DNA from: Pestalotiopsis fici W106-1
Taxonomy: Eukaryota > Ascomycota > Sordariomycetes > Amphisphaeriales > Sporocadaceae
DNA length: 64,000 bases
NCBI RefSeq assembly: GCF_000516985.1
Contig: NW_006917092.1
Coordinates: forward strand, 6,079,888-6,143,887
Direction: 5' to 3'
Under the pieces are notes generated by a model, which worked only from the letters and a program-made list of their open reading frames with translations, did no database searches and was not told the DNA's origin. This document shows positions 12,397 to 24,285 of this stretch, in pieces (position 1 is the stretch's first letter; each line of letters begins with the position of its first letter). The translations under genes and the position numbers were made by a program.

Positions 12397-15300
12397 CTAA
12401 TTGTACCCATTCGCAAATCCATTCTTCCTTGGGCCAGCACCACCTGTCGGCATTCCAGCAAACCCGTCATAAATCACCTTTTTAGCTAGTAGTCACACAA
12501 GTTAGCATCATACACTGCAATTATCTACGGAGTAGGAGGATGGGACTTGATACTCACCGACAGGGAACGCCTCCCAGTCATCCCCATTCTGGGACAAGAA
12601 GACGGGGAAGGCTCCGTTGAACAGCTTGGTCTTCATCTTACCCGCATCACCAGGCGACTCTTTCACATTGGGACAGTTGCGGGCAAACTGACGTAGCATG
12701 GCCGCAGCGGCTACCTCAACAATGGGCCTGCCCAGACACGAGTGTGGGCCAAAGCCCTGGTGAAGGTATGCGTTGTATGGTCGGTCCAGCTTAATAGAGT
12801 CGGGGTTGGGGAACTTGGACGGATCGCGGCCGGCCGTCATAAAGTCCACAAAAACACCGGAGCCAGGGGATAGAGGCTTGGGTGCTGATGCTACGGTCAC
12901 GGGCGCTTGGGATGCGACCACGCGGATGACACCCGAAGCGGGAGGAAACAGCCGGAAACTGTAAGCGAGTCCAAGGTTAGTTCTCAACAGTGATATGGTA
13001 TGCGTACTTGTGAAACTTACCCTTCTAGTGCATACTGCTTCAGTTGCTCAAAGGCTTTGGGATCATCGGATTGAGACAAGCGGACAATATCCTTCCAGTG
13101 CTTCTTGTAGTCGTCCGAAAGATAGACGTCGATCAGTTGAGCCCACTACGGTCCAAACATCTTAGTAAACTGAATGTGCCAGAGCACAAAGGCGGGAGAA
13201 GTAGGCCACAATTTACTTACACCTTGAACTTGTGGCACGCAAGCCGCAGCGACTGTCGGGACCAAGGCCCAAACGACCTCGTTAATGTCTCTTCCGTGGC
13301 CCTGCTCCATGAGTCGCCTGATGAGATCGCGGCCAAAATGTTCCAGACTGTGCACGTCGCCAGAACCGTTCTTGCCGAGAACCATGCCAAAGAGTTGCAC
13401 AAGAAGACCCTCGCCACCCTTGATACCCTGGACGACCCTCCTGACAGTCTCTCCGAGCTGAACGGTTTCTCGTCCAGCAACGACCAAGTTCTTGTAAGAC
13501 TTGGCGCTGTCGAGGTCTAGGAAGACATACTGGAAAAGCTTGGCCAGGACCTCGTAGAGCTCGCTTGGCGTGTATGCATGCGGAAGCGATGGGTGAACGG
13601 TAGGCTCGGAGCCTTCAGGCCTCATGGGAATGCCGAAGAAGCGGCCGGCGAACTCGGCGTGAGCCTGGATGCCGATACTATATCAAGATTAGCTAAGGTA
13701 GTAAAGCAAAGCTGTAGTGTGCTCACTCTTGCACGATATCAATCTGGGAGGAGCCGCCGAGTTTGAGACCATTCTTTCTAATGAGTTTGGCAGTGGTCTT
13801 TTCGTAAAAGTCGCGGACCTCTGCCAAGGTATCCTCGGGCCGGAACATCCTCTCTTTGAAAAACTCCCTCTGAGCTGTGTTGGAAGGCTTGTCGCCGCCT
13901 AGCATGAAGTCGTGTCCAGTAAGCTGGGAAATATGAAGGCCCCCTGCATGTCTGTCAGTACTCCGACCTGGCCTCGTTGGAGAATCAATAAAAGACTTAC
14001 ATGGTACCTTGAACTTTTCCTGGTCGTGAAGCACTTGGATAGAACCCTGCCATGATGTGACGGGGATAGGCGGTCCAACAAGACTAAGAGGATCATAGCT
14101 GATTGGCTGAGGCGGCTTCGCACCTCCCGAACTAAAGATCTCTTTCGTCTTGGAGGGAATGCTGAATGGGTACAGAGCGTACACGCTATTGTTGCGATGC
14201 CAGCCAGGGAAGGCCCTCATGAGGAGTTTGTGCATTACTCCACCACTGGCGACATCAAAGTCGGAGCTCGCGGCCTTGAAGCCGAAAGATGTTAGACTCT
14301 GAGGGCCATACTCATGCGCATAGAAGCGATCTCCTCTAACCAGGGTTAGTGCATCCGAGAGAATAGCTTCCGAGATGGTGTAGCCAGGGCAAAGTCCAGA
14401 ACCAGGAGAGACTACCGGTTTAGCCTCCTCTGCCATCAAGCCCGGGTACAACTCAATGTTATCCGGGTGACCATAAAGTGCCCTGACTGGGAACTGTTAG
14501 TCTCCTATTCAATATCTCCAATATGGCGCGGGAACTCACGAGCGTCAGCAACGCCAGGGTCCTTGGAATTCACCTCCTCGAAGGAAGTAAATTGCTTGAG
14601 ATTGAAGAACTGGCGGAATTCATTCAGTGTTGCCATGCCCCAGTCTCTGCCCTGTTGAATACCCAGAACCTCAATAGCCTTGAGAGCCTTGGGGGTATTC
14701 CTGGCACCAAAGGAGCCGCCCACTGTATCAGTAGCCTGTGTGATGATTTTGACCAGGTCCGCATCATTAAAGCTACCGTTCTTTCCTCGCTTCAGTCCTC
14801 CAAATGTCCTGTTTTCCGGTTCGGGTGGCACTTTCTCGGTAAACCACTTTCTCAGTAGGACAAAATAGGCCTTCGTGTCAAGCGATTCTGGGTGGGAGAC
14901 ACCTTCGAAGATCTGGCGGTTTATATCATTCAACCAGGCCTCATCGGAGTTGGACACTGTCGCATGCCATCGGTAGACAAAGTTGAACTCGGCAGAGACC
15001 TGGTTACCGATACCATGAGGGGTGCCTTCGGGGTCAAAGACGCTGGTCGTGGTATCACGGGGATCCAGCCTCCAGTCCGAGGGGAACGGGTTGGTATTCA
15101 AGTTTAGAATGGCCCGCAGGTAATCATTGAGAATTACGTTGACGTAGAGTCCGCACGTGATTAGTCGAGCCGTCTGAAAAAGGTCATTATCTCGTTTCAT
15201 AATGGCAGCTATATCCTCGCCACCACCCGGGAGACGAGGGGGCGGACTGAATTTGCCTTTCTCGTTGATTGTAGCAAGTTCACCAGCGATCCAGTTGTGG

Positions 15301-16164
15301 AAGCGGTTGAAGGCGACCAACAACGCGCCTACTCCTGGAGGCTGTGCGATGATACGCATCTCAGAAAAAGTATCCTTTTTCAACATACCATCCCTGAACG
15401 TTCGGACTTTGTCTTGCTCCCCTTGATTGTGGCCATACAGAGGTCCCAGGTCCAAGTAGGAGGATGACTTCGCTCTCGTACTGTCATGTTCATCGGTGCG
15501 GAAGATATCGTGAATGATGATTGTTCCAAAGTGAAACAGGGACGATGAAACTCCGTTGGGATGGGGACGAGCTGGTCCCCGGCGAGCCATGATAGTATCA
15601 AAGATCAAGCCAGGGTCGGGAAGTGTGCTGGTGTGGGTGTGTTGTGAATTGACGCTTCGTGCATAGTGACTCCCAGCTGCACCAAGCTGGGGATATTTGA
15701 TATTCTGTTGCAGTGGGTCAGAACTACCACCACCTCAGGTTCAGGGTTGTGTAACGATACGTACGTTGCACGAGCCATCAGCCATCCTGTACTTGAACTC
15801 GTCCCCCAAGTACGAGAGGGGTGGATGCTCGAGCTTGCCCCATAGTGTCTTGATGAACTGTGAAGATAGATCCTGGCGAACGCCAGAATTGTTGGGTAGT
15901 GAAACAGCAAGGCGAATGACATCTTCATACTAGATATTGCAACATGAGTGTACGGTCGCACGAATGGCGGAGAGGTACCAAGATGCATACCAAGAACTGA
16001 CGATCATCAACTTGTCCTTTATTCAGGTAGGTCTTGCCGAGCTTCTGGAGGAACTTCAAGTTTGGACCAATGCGGCCACTTTGACTGTCCAGATCCTCTT
16101 TTGCCGCCGAGAGAAGATTCATGATGGATCCCCACCCAGCCGAGGCTGTCTGCGTGGAAGACAT
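12397..16164 (-). CDS. Fatty-acid dioxygenase-cytochrome P450 fusion (linoleate diol synthase / psi-factor oxygenase family)
   Basis: Nine exons on the minus strand: 15991-16164, 15765-15929, 14540-15704, 14001-14486, 13727-13943, 13221-13677, 13021-13145, 12558-12958 and 12397-12485; 1092 residues, the usual length. The N-terminal haem peroxidase-like half has the distal His in FGTIIIHDIFRTD (about residue 178) and the catalytic Tyr and proximal His in NFVYRWHA (about 357-360). The C-terminal P450 has FRLFPPASG and the haem-thiolate loop GFGPHSCLGRP (Cys about 1003). Such enzymes oxygenate linoleic or oleic acid to a hydroperoxide and rearrange it to diol, epoxy alcohol or allene oxide; the products act as sporulation and host signals. 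The P450 I-helix reads AAACVPQVQ where diol synthases have an ANxxQ-type motif, so the Asn is missing. Intron 4 (57 bp) contains no stop in frame. Confidence 0.9.
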
Positions 16165-18169
16165 GTTGCCAGTCTCTATCCCTAGTAGGTATCGGACGTG
16201 CAAGTATTAAGTTCTACTAGCTCTTTCTCTTTGATATCTCAAGTCGTGTGCAGAGATATACAATATTCACAAAGATGATATGAAAGCATCCGTCATTCTC
16301 TCTGTTGGTTCCTGTGGGCGTTCCATCTATTAAGTAGAACCATCTCTTTCAGTTCCAGCACTCGTCGTAAGAACGGGCCAGGCAATATGGCATGAGCCGC
16401 ATTTTAAGCTTCCTGCTGTTTTTCGCATAGATCAGCGAGGCGCGAGCTTACCTTGAAGACGCCGGCAACCATATAATGAGCTCAGAGGGAGACGGGGGTC
16501 AGGCAACAGGGGTCTTGATCTTGTAATCCCAATTCCTGGGCTTATGGTCACGGGGAAACCCCGCGTGGGAGGACGGACATACAGTTTCTGCCTATGAATC
16601 AATGAGATCAACCTGTCCCGCAACGGATCACATCCGCGACCCAACTCGGCTACTAGGTCAGCAAGTATGATATGCCCGGTATGTAAAACAAGTATACAGT
16701 GAGAAGTGGCTTGGGTTGGCTCAGGATTCGACCAGGATGGGAGTATGTGAGCTGAGAGGCGCACAGCTCGAATTAGGCATTCTCTGATTGGTTAATTGGC
16801 CGAGCGGCATGACGCAAAAGCTGAGGACTTTTGACTATAGACATGTGTAAACTTAACGTTGTTTACCTACTTAGGTACATACTTTTGCCATTCATGTCTT
16901 GCCACGCTCTGCAGATTAACTGCTTACCTGTTTCAGAGACTGAGCCACGTTATCAACAATCTTACCATGAAACCTACCAAGGGGCTTCTATCATAAACTC
17001 AAGGTTTGTATCGTAAGGTGTATATGTGAGTGTTTTCATTGGCTGCATTGATCAGTTGGCGTTTACGATGCGGGTTGGAGTGATGCGTGTGGCCTGGAAG
17101 CTTTGAGGTGAAAGCTTGAGCAACGGTGGCCTGCCGCCAGCCTACAGCCCTACCAAAGTTTAGCTACATGGAGGTAGGCAACTAATCTACCTACGTATAT
17201 TTGCTGTTCCCTCGATGAAGCAGTAAGGCTGGCGAATTCGCTGTTGGTTAGGAATGATCTTCTAGCATCTGCTTCCCAGAATCACGACAGGGCCAACAAA
17301 GCTTTGTCTGATGAGAACTTACGAGCCGATAAGTCATGGTTTTCACCTACTGCAACATTCATCGGACATGGGATCATTACTTCTTCAGAGTACCACGGAA
17401 TCTAATGTAAGCTTTGGACCCATGTAGGTTAATTTATTTCAGTGACCATCGTATCTCTGTTGATCGCCAGCCGTGTATAAAGTATCGTAAAAGCAGACCC
17501 GGCAGACTGGCGCAGTGCCATCAAGGGCCCTGCTGCCTCTGTCGTGTTGCCCTGAAGTGCTGTAATTTGTCCCTGCAACCTGTGCTCGATCCTTGCGCCA
17601 CCCAGCTTTTCCTTGGTAGATGAATGAATGCTAATCGAAGCTCACGTTGATACCCTCTTATTTTTACTCATTCCAATGCAGCCAAATGTCAATTTGAGCT
17701 TCTGTACAACGGGAACAAGAGTGCACGTGAAATATACCTAGTACACCTGCACCTTAGCTTACTGCCTCTTACTACCATGTCGAGGGCCGAGGTACCGATA
17801 TCCTTGGGGCTTAGCGTGCAGAACGGCTCAACAAGATTTTGGGGCGCACCCTGGAAAAGGTTAAAGGCCACCAGAAACCTCGCAAGACGCTGCAACCTGG
17901 CTATTGAAACTTGGAACTGAAGGTGTCAAGAAACGTCTTCATTCCTTACTTCGCTTCTGCATTGTCATTGTCGCACAATCGATCTCAACCCACCATACCT
18001 AGCTAGGGTCATTTACTGCTACCACCAATCTTCAGCCCGAAACTGAAATCAACGTTGCACTCCACGCTTGACCCCCACCTGAGAACCGGAGACCTGATAC
18101 CAATCTGCCCGCTCGCCCGCTCGCCCATTCCACCCACCACCTCTTCCCGCCCCGTCTTCAAAAGTAAAA
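16165..18169. other. Two-kilobase intergenic, divergent promoter region
   Basis: Lies between the starts of the oxygenase (minus) and the MAPEG gene (plus). Only short, mutually overlapping frames without domains; no repeat or RNA gene recognised. Pyrimidine-rich sequence just before 18170 fits the MAPEG leader. Confidence 0.5.
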
Positions 18170-18616
18170 ATGGCCATCAATTACTCCCTTCTCGCCATCC
18201 CGGCGCACTGGCTCATTTCTATCGCCCCTCACGCCTACGCACTGCAGCTCATCAAGAACGCGACAAATGGCCGCTGGAACAATGCCAACCCACGCGGTTC
18301 TACATGGGGCGCCGAGATGCAGCGCACCGTGTCGGCAGAGGTGCTGGCCCGGTTCGAGCGCGCCGAGGCCGCCCACCACAACGGCCTCGAGAACTTGCCC
18401 TTTTTCGCCGCTGCCGTCCTGACCGCTCAAGTCGCCGGCGTCGACCGCGAGGTCATTGATACTCACGCCGCTCTCTTCCTGGCCGCTAGGGTCGTGTACA
18501 CGTTCATGTACATCAATATCGCCAAGGGCAAGGCAAGCTTTGCAAGGTCGGGCATCTGGGCGCTGTCTTGTTTCCTGTGCCTGTCGCTGTTTGTCAAGGC
18601 TGCTCTTCTAGGCTGA
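18170..18616 (+). CDS. MAPEG-family membrane protein
   Basis: Single exon, 148 residues, about four hydrophobic segments. It has the family layout (PF01124 type): an N-terminal membrane helix, a loop with RTVSAEVLARFERAEAAHHNG and LENLPFFAAAV, then helices around RVVYTFMYINI and a C-terminal helix. MAPEG proteins include microsomal glutathione transferases and eicosanoid enzymes. The fungal members are mostly uncharacterised, so a role in glutathione or lipid metabolism is only a family-level guess. It lies near the fatty-acid oxygenase gene but nothing shows that they work together. Confidence 0.88.
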   Translation: MAINYSLLAIPAHWLISIAPHAYALQLIKNATNGRWNNANPRGSTWGAEMQRTVSAEVLARFERAEAAHHNGLENLPFFAAAVLTAQVAGVDREVIDTHAALFLAARVVYTFMYINIAKGKASFARSGIWALSCFLCLSLFVKAALLG

Positions 18617-18939
18617 TAGAATTCAGGTAAATATACTGAGCTTTCTTCCTGTCCAATTCTTGGGTTTCAAAGTAGGGCGGGTACCATTAAATACCCGTTT
18701 CGCAACTCGGACGTGTTTCGCAAGCCAAGTATTTGAGACATTCCAGATGTCAATCATTGTTCGCTGGGCATAATAGATAATTATCATTGAAATACTTGAG
18801 CACGAATACCAAAAATTGGATGGAAAGCTCCCTCCATTTCGGGTCATCGTCAAACGCGCGAATCGCTACGGCAGCTGTTCAGTCCCTCTTCGCTATGTTT
18901 TTTTCTTAGTTTTTCTTCTTCCAATGCACAACAAACCAA
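18617..18939. other. Short intergenic between convergent genes
   Basis: 3' regions of the MAPEG and SDR genes; nothing else seen. Confidence 0.5.
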
Positions 18940-19977
18940 TCAGAGGCAATAAGCCTTCACCTTGAATTGCCAAGCACTCTCTACCATAGGATCTCTTCTA
19001 AAGAACTTGCCTGAACACGCTTCGCGAGTTGCCCCGTCGATCTCGTGGAGGTTAATAACACACGTGGCACGTTTATGAATGACAGACTTACGACATTCAT
19101 CATGCCCGTGACGCTTTCCTCAATGGTATAAGTCGGCGGTATACCCCATTCCTTGGCAATCCAATTGCCTATGTCTGTTCCGACAAGCCTCGAGGGCCGT
19201 TAGTAGCCAGAGATTAGATAGTGTCAAGCATACAAAAGCTCACCCTGGATTGATAGCAACTGCAGTAAGATCTTCATTTGTGAAATGGATAGCCCTGGAC
19301 TTTGCTTAGTTCTTCGCATGACATGTACGTGGACAATATGATATAGTCTTACCGAGTGATCCAGTTTAGTGCCGCCTTTGCTGCCACGTACGCTGCACCG
19401 TCCCGTGACCGGATCGTTCCCATCAAGGTGATGGAACCTCCGCCTGTCGAAATGGATATCCATTTCGATGACGCAGCTTTCAAGAGGAGAGGCCGGCAGG
19501 CCTGGAAAAGCATGAGCGGTCCGACAGCATTGACCTGGTAGTCCCTGATCATTTCATCGGCACTGACGCTCTCAAAGGGCGTCGTAGGAACCGGTGTCCC
19601 TCCCGCGTTGGCAATGACAAGGTCCAGGTGGTCGATACCCGCATCGGCGACCACTTTCAATGCCTTTGCTGCATCCGTCAGAGACCTGCTTTCGATGGTG
19701 ATGAAAATCAGTCTAGAGCCTTGGGCAGCCGGATATGACCGCAATTCCGCTACACCAGGCGAAAACATTGCAGTCTCACGGATACTCCCAATCACTATGT
19801 GATTCGGTCTGGAAAGGTAGGCTTGCGCAAAGCCTTTTCCTATGCCTAAAATACCCTCAGTGAGCTACGACTTCATGTTATGCTTGTTTACTCGTGATAC
19901 ATGTTGTGAGTGAGTCTCTAGTCCAAGACTTTCATCATACCTTTGCTTACACCACTGATGAGGACCACGAATGCCAT
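18940..19977 (-). CDS. Short-chain dehydrogenase/reductase
   Basis: Five exons on the minus strand: 19941-19977, 19353-19845, 19244-19294, 19092-19188 and 18940-19041; 259 residues. The product opens with the nucleotide-binding turn (ISGVSKGIGKGF), then has the LVIANAGG motif, a serine-rich strand (ISISTGG) and the catalytic YVAAK, and closes with a conserved IDGATRE-like end. It most resembles the fungal ketoreductase-like SDRs related to aflatoxin-pathway reductases. It reduces or oxidises a carbonyl or alcohol with NAD(P)H; the substrate is unknown. The 13-codon first exon supplies the glycine-rich motif, which is why the start at 19977 is chosen over internal ATGs. Confidence 0.82.
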
Positions 19978-21795
19978 AGTGTGCAGTAGACAGCATGGAC
20001 CAAGATGGTGCGGGTGATTATTTGAAAACTATTCGAATTGAGAGCCTCTTTACTGATCAAGAAGGAAACAAAGTGGTATTGAAATTACCATGTGAGCACA
20101 CTGCCTATGTGCGCTCACTTGCGTTATGCATTACAATCTAACCTAGTGTGGCGGGCCCGATGATTGGCAGATCCCAAGACCAACGGGCGGCACGGAACGG
20201 GTTTTGCTGATGATCACTTTGATCTCAACCAAGAAACATCATGCGGCATTAGCTTGATGGGCAAGCCATTCATTCCCGTTATGAAAGGGGACAATTTGGC
20301 TCATCACTGCCAATGTGATCGTCTTGGTTGATTTGCCAGGTCTCGCTGCCCTCGTCTGCTATGAATATGAATTTTCTCCTAGGATAGTCATCCCTACGAT
20401 GAGCTGACAGGGTTCATAGAACGATGCCAACTGTCGGGAAAAAAAGCAATAGTATCCGGAGGAATCTCCATGTGGTGAGAGTATAAGTCCACGTTTCTTT
20501 GTACGAAATATCGAAGGCGACGCGGTTGAGATGATGAAACTTTCGAAAACAGCTTGTTGAACTCAAACTATTGAGCAAATCACTCTTCTCTGGCCAAGTG
20601 AATGCCCGTGGTGGTGAAGGAACTTCCTGGTTGATTTAAAGGCCAGTGCTCAATCATGGATCATTAATACCGAAGATTAGTATGCTATAAGTAGTTGGTT
20701 ATAGTGTTGGCTAACAATTAATCCCAGCATGGCCAATTTATGATCAGGTATCACATCCATTTTAAGGATGTAATCACTCTTTCCTTGATATGATAAGATA
20801 TAAAAATTGATGATTGGCCAGTCAGATGATCCGAGGATGAAAAGGTCCGGCCCGATCGCTCTTCAAGTGCATACCTTTGGAAGTGCTTCACCTAGGTATG
20901 TAGCTCGGATCGGCGTTACGGCGGGCTGAAGAGCAGAACTTCTAGGCCATGTTGAGCGATAACCGCGTCTACCAGGTACTAGGTATCCATGGACGAGCTT
21001 GGCCAAGGCTCGCCAGGGGTGCGTATTTAATATCATGTCGTTCTCCTTTAAGAGCGCAGGGCACGGAACTTTGGATGATGACAGTGCACATGCTTGCCCT
21101 AATATACGACAATTAGCTCCTGCAAGAAATACTCATCTCGTATCTGGGTCGTTGTTCCGGCGCGCTCTGCTACAGGTCCTTGACAACATTCCACGGGTAA
21201 GAAACATTCCGGATAGGTATCTGAGGGAACAACGTGCCTCGTGCGCAAGCTTGAAGGGGTTTTACTGGTTGCCTGTGGAGGATTCATCCGTAGATGAAAA
21301 TGAAATCAGTCGCATGAGAAAACAGCAATGAAGTGAAGTGGAATTCAAGAATCAAGACAGATCCCAAGGGCCAATTGAGACGCGTTGGCGCTTCACTTGA
21401 TCAATAATGATAAGCTACTATTCCACCAAGCCACATTCGGCATTGGGTCCATGCTGATAGCGCTATCCGAGAGCGGAGATTCCCATCCATTAATGGCCGA
21501 GATAGAGAAACTGCCCCAGGCCACTTCGCCTACTGCCAGCCGCTGCTATCCAATGACCGCCCCCACTCACCGGACAGTGGGCAGCACCTAACCGTAATGT
21601 AGTGACCCGGTAGTGCACCTTTTGTCATAGTGCTCCGTAGTATTAAGACCAACTGCCTGCCCGCAACCGACTGTCCCAGGCTCCTTGTGTTCTTGGAGCT
21701 CCACCTCTAACCGTACCGCCGTCTTTGTGACGCCTCAGTACACAACCGCCGCCCATCAACGGCAAACCAAATACTATAGCGAGAACCCACATTCT
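19978..21795. other. Intergenic, 1.8 kb, divergent promoter region
   Basis: Between the starts of the SDR and the Zn2Cys6 regulator. Frames at 20999-21331 and elsewhere have no domain and no coding pattern. No repeat found. Confidence 0.5.
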
Positions 21796-23919
21796 ATGCA
21801 ACGTACAGCGACGAAATCATCATACACTAGAAGAGATAAAAAGTCCCGATCCGGCTGCCGCCAGTGCAAGCAAAAACGAATTCGTTGCGACGAAACACGC
21901 CCATCATGTACCAATTGCGTTCGCAGTGGCCGTGTCTGTCCTGGGTACAGGGTTTCCCTATGCTGGTCTACGAAGCACGAGCAACCCGCGTCCACCTCCT
22001 CGCCCAGACCTCTTGGTCCGGCCGATTTTGAGTATCTGGCCAGTACTGCCTCGCTGGCCATTCACGGTGCCGGCGTCAGGCGAGAAGGATACAGCAAGCC
22101 CACTGCGCGCGCCTTTGACAATGCGCCAATCATTGACTACAGCGGCATGATTCCGCCGGGACACGTTGATCAGTATGGGCTTGGACTACAGAACGCATCT
22201 ACCGTGAAGGGCTATGATGTCGTGACACCTCCCCCAGAGGTAATTCTGGCCCCGACTGGCTTCTATCCTCTGCCTCTGGTCCCAGAGTCACCACCTGTTG
22301 TTATTCAGGACCTCATGCCAAGGATAGCGGAGTGCCCCATTGACGCCAGTCTTTCTTCCGCGTCACCAGTGACTGACACGGGCTGGACCATTGACGATGG
22401 ACAAACTCCCCTTTTGAGCCCTCCTCAAATGAGCTCCCCCGCCGTGAGCCCTCCAGAAATCTCAGACGAGCCAGGGACTTGCCCAAACCGACAACTCGGG
22501 GCTCTGGATACGCCAAAAGCTGGCTTACTCCACCTTCCGACGCTTCTGGTACAACACTGGTTTGGCTCAGTATGTCGATACTGGTCTGCCTTTGACTCGG
22601 AGAGCAACCCTTTCAGGCTCGTCGCAGCATCCCAGTGGGGTTCTTCCCAGGTAGTCTTTTACTCGATTCAGAGTATGTCGGCTGCCACTCTGGTGGAGAC
22701 TATGCCGGATGTGAAGGAAATCATTGGCTGCGCGCCCATGTTGGCCGTTGAAGCCATTAGCGAAGAACTCACCGAACTTTACACGTCAGAGGCTGATGAT
22801 CTACATTTCCCATGTGGTCTGATGCTCGGGTTATTCGTCATGGGCTCCTCCACTTGCTGGGAAGACCCCAAGAAGACGGGTACCCATTTCTACCGTCAAG
22901 CTAGAAAGTTGATGCGTCATTTCGAGCTGAGAAGAAATCGTCTATCGAAAGAAGACAAACAGCTCTTGGAATTCTTTGCTGGTTGCATGAAGTACGAAGA
23001 GATGGTCCGCAAGGTTGCCGGAGAACCTGTAGCTCCAGCACCCAAACGAGCATCAGATGGTGAGAATCGAGGAAGAGAGATATCTATTCGACCTCATGCC
23101 TGGACTGGTGTTTCTCCTGATATTCTCAGTCTTTTCGGAGACGCCATTCTTTTATGTCGCAAGGAGTGTGAAAGACGACGAGGGCAGACCAACATGACCC
23201 GAGAGAGTCTAAGGGAAGCATTGGCTGCTATTGATGCAGCGCAAGCTCTTGAGGAGGCACTGCTGGCTGTAGAGCCTGCCGACATCCAGCTCGATGATCC
23301 CCATTGCACGGATGCAACACGTTGGACGCATCTACGCGACAGCACAGAAGGCTATCGTGTCGCATCGCTGCTCCAGCTGTACCAAACATTCCCCGATCTT
23401 GTTGCTCGCCGGATCCCTGAGCAGGTTGGAAGTGACGGTCTCGTCCCAAACAGTGCTTGGCTCGTGCCGCTCGCACTCCACCTTGTCACAATCCTGCAAA
23501 GAACCCCGCCGAGCTCCGATCTACGCTGCATCCAGCCTCTTCTCTATCTGTCAGCTGGAAGCTGTCTTACTTTTGATGACGTTTCTGCTTCTACAAGTTG
23601 CATGGGTATTCCAGGTGATGTCGCAGGGCTAGTGGCCACTGGGATTACGTCGGATCCACTGGCCTCGGTCTTTTCGACGGCTTCTTTGACGGAAAATGCG
23701 ATGTCAAAGTCGTCATATCTTGACGTGGCGAGTGCTCGAAAGCTCATTACGGAAAGGCTGGGAGAGCTTGAACAAGTCTTACCACCAAAACCTATACGTG
23801 TTGCGCAACAATTGATGAAGGCAACGTGGGAGGTTTTTGATGGTGAGATATGCGCCCAACGCAAAACCCATTGGTTGGATGTCATGACATCAACCAGTCT
23901 TACAACCCTATTTGGGTGA
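21796..23919 (+). CDS. Zn2Cys6 transcription factor
   Basis: Intronless, 707 residues from the ATG at 21796; the open frame reaches further up but without an ATG. Residues 14-50 hold a basic start and the Zn cluster: CRQCKQKRIRC, six residues, then CTNC, VRSGRVC and PGY, the spacing of Gal4-type binuclear zinc clusters. A proline/serine-rich middle follows, and the C-terminal half is a helical regulatory domain of the fungal-specific type (PF11951-like). It is nuclear and DNA-binding. It lies upstream of the amine oxidase-permease-aldehyde dehydrogenase group and is a reasonable candidate for the local regulator, but this is position only. Confidence 0.88.
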   Translation: MQRTATKSSYTRRDKKSRSGCRQCKQKRIRCDETRPSCTNCVRSGRVCPGYRVSLCWSTKHEQPASTSSPRPLGPADFEYLASTASLAIHGAGVRREGYSKPTARAFDNAPIIDYSGMIPPGHVDQYGLGLQNASTVKGYDVVTPPPEVILAPTGFYPLPLVPESPPVVIQDLMPRIAECPIDASLSSASPVTDTGWTIDDGQTPLLSPPQMSSPAVSPPEISDEPGTCPNRQLGALDTPKAGLLHLPTLLVQHWFGSVCRYWSAFDSESNPFRLVAASQWGSSQVVFYSIQSMSAATLVETMPDVKEIIGCAPMLAVEAISEELTELYTSEADDLHFPCGLMLGLFVMGSSTCWEDPKKTGTHFYRQARKLMRHFELRRNRLSKEDKQLLEFFAGCMKYEEMVRKVAGEPVAPAPKRASDGENRGREISIRPHAWTGVSPDILSLFGDAILLCRKECERRRGQTNMTRESLREALAAIDAAQALEEALLAVEPADIQLDDPHCTDATRWTHLRDSTEGYRVASLLQLYQTFPDLVARRIPEQVGSDGLVPNSAWLVPLALHLVTILQRTPPSSDLRCIQPLLYLSAGSCLTFDDVSASTSCMGIPGDVAGLVATGITSDPLASVFSTASLTENAMSKSSYLDVASARKLITERLGELEQVLPPKPIRVAQQLMKATWEVFDGEICAQRKTHWLDVMTSTSLTTLFG

Positions 23920-24285
23920 TCTAGGGATCGTTTTACCAGTTTAGTTGTGATTTTGGGGGGGGTTCAGGGTCTATACTCGAGTGGTCATTCACTATCTATT
24001 TGCCGAGTTTGAGCTATTTTATATCGAATACATGAGTTTTCCTTATCGTAAATTGCGAACGTGCTCTCATTAATACTAATCTAGAAAATGCTCAGAATCG
24101 CCACTAAAACAGCGGGATACGCTAGAGATGCAGAACACTGTGATGAATAAATTCAACAGATCGTAATAGTCAAGTATGAGCCCTATCTTGGCTTTTAAAA
24201 GCGCAATCGGAGCTTTTTTTTATTTATTTTTTTTTTTTTTTTTGGTTCACACCCGGTTCACGAGGCGTATCTTTGGCATTTCAGC
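23920..24285. other. Intergenic between convergent genes, with a long T tract
   Basis: Holds a T-rich run at about 24216-24243, close to the 3' end of the amine oxidase gene (it reads as A-rich on that gene's strand). Nothing else seen. Confidence 0.5.
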
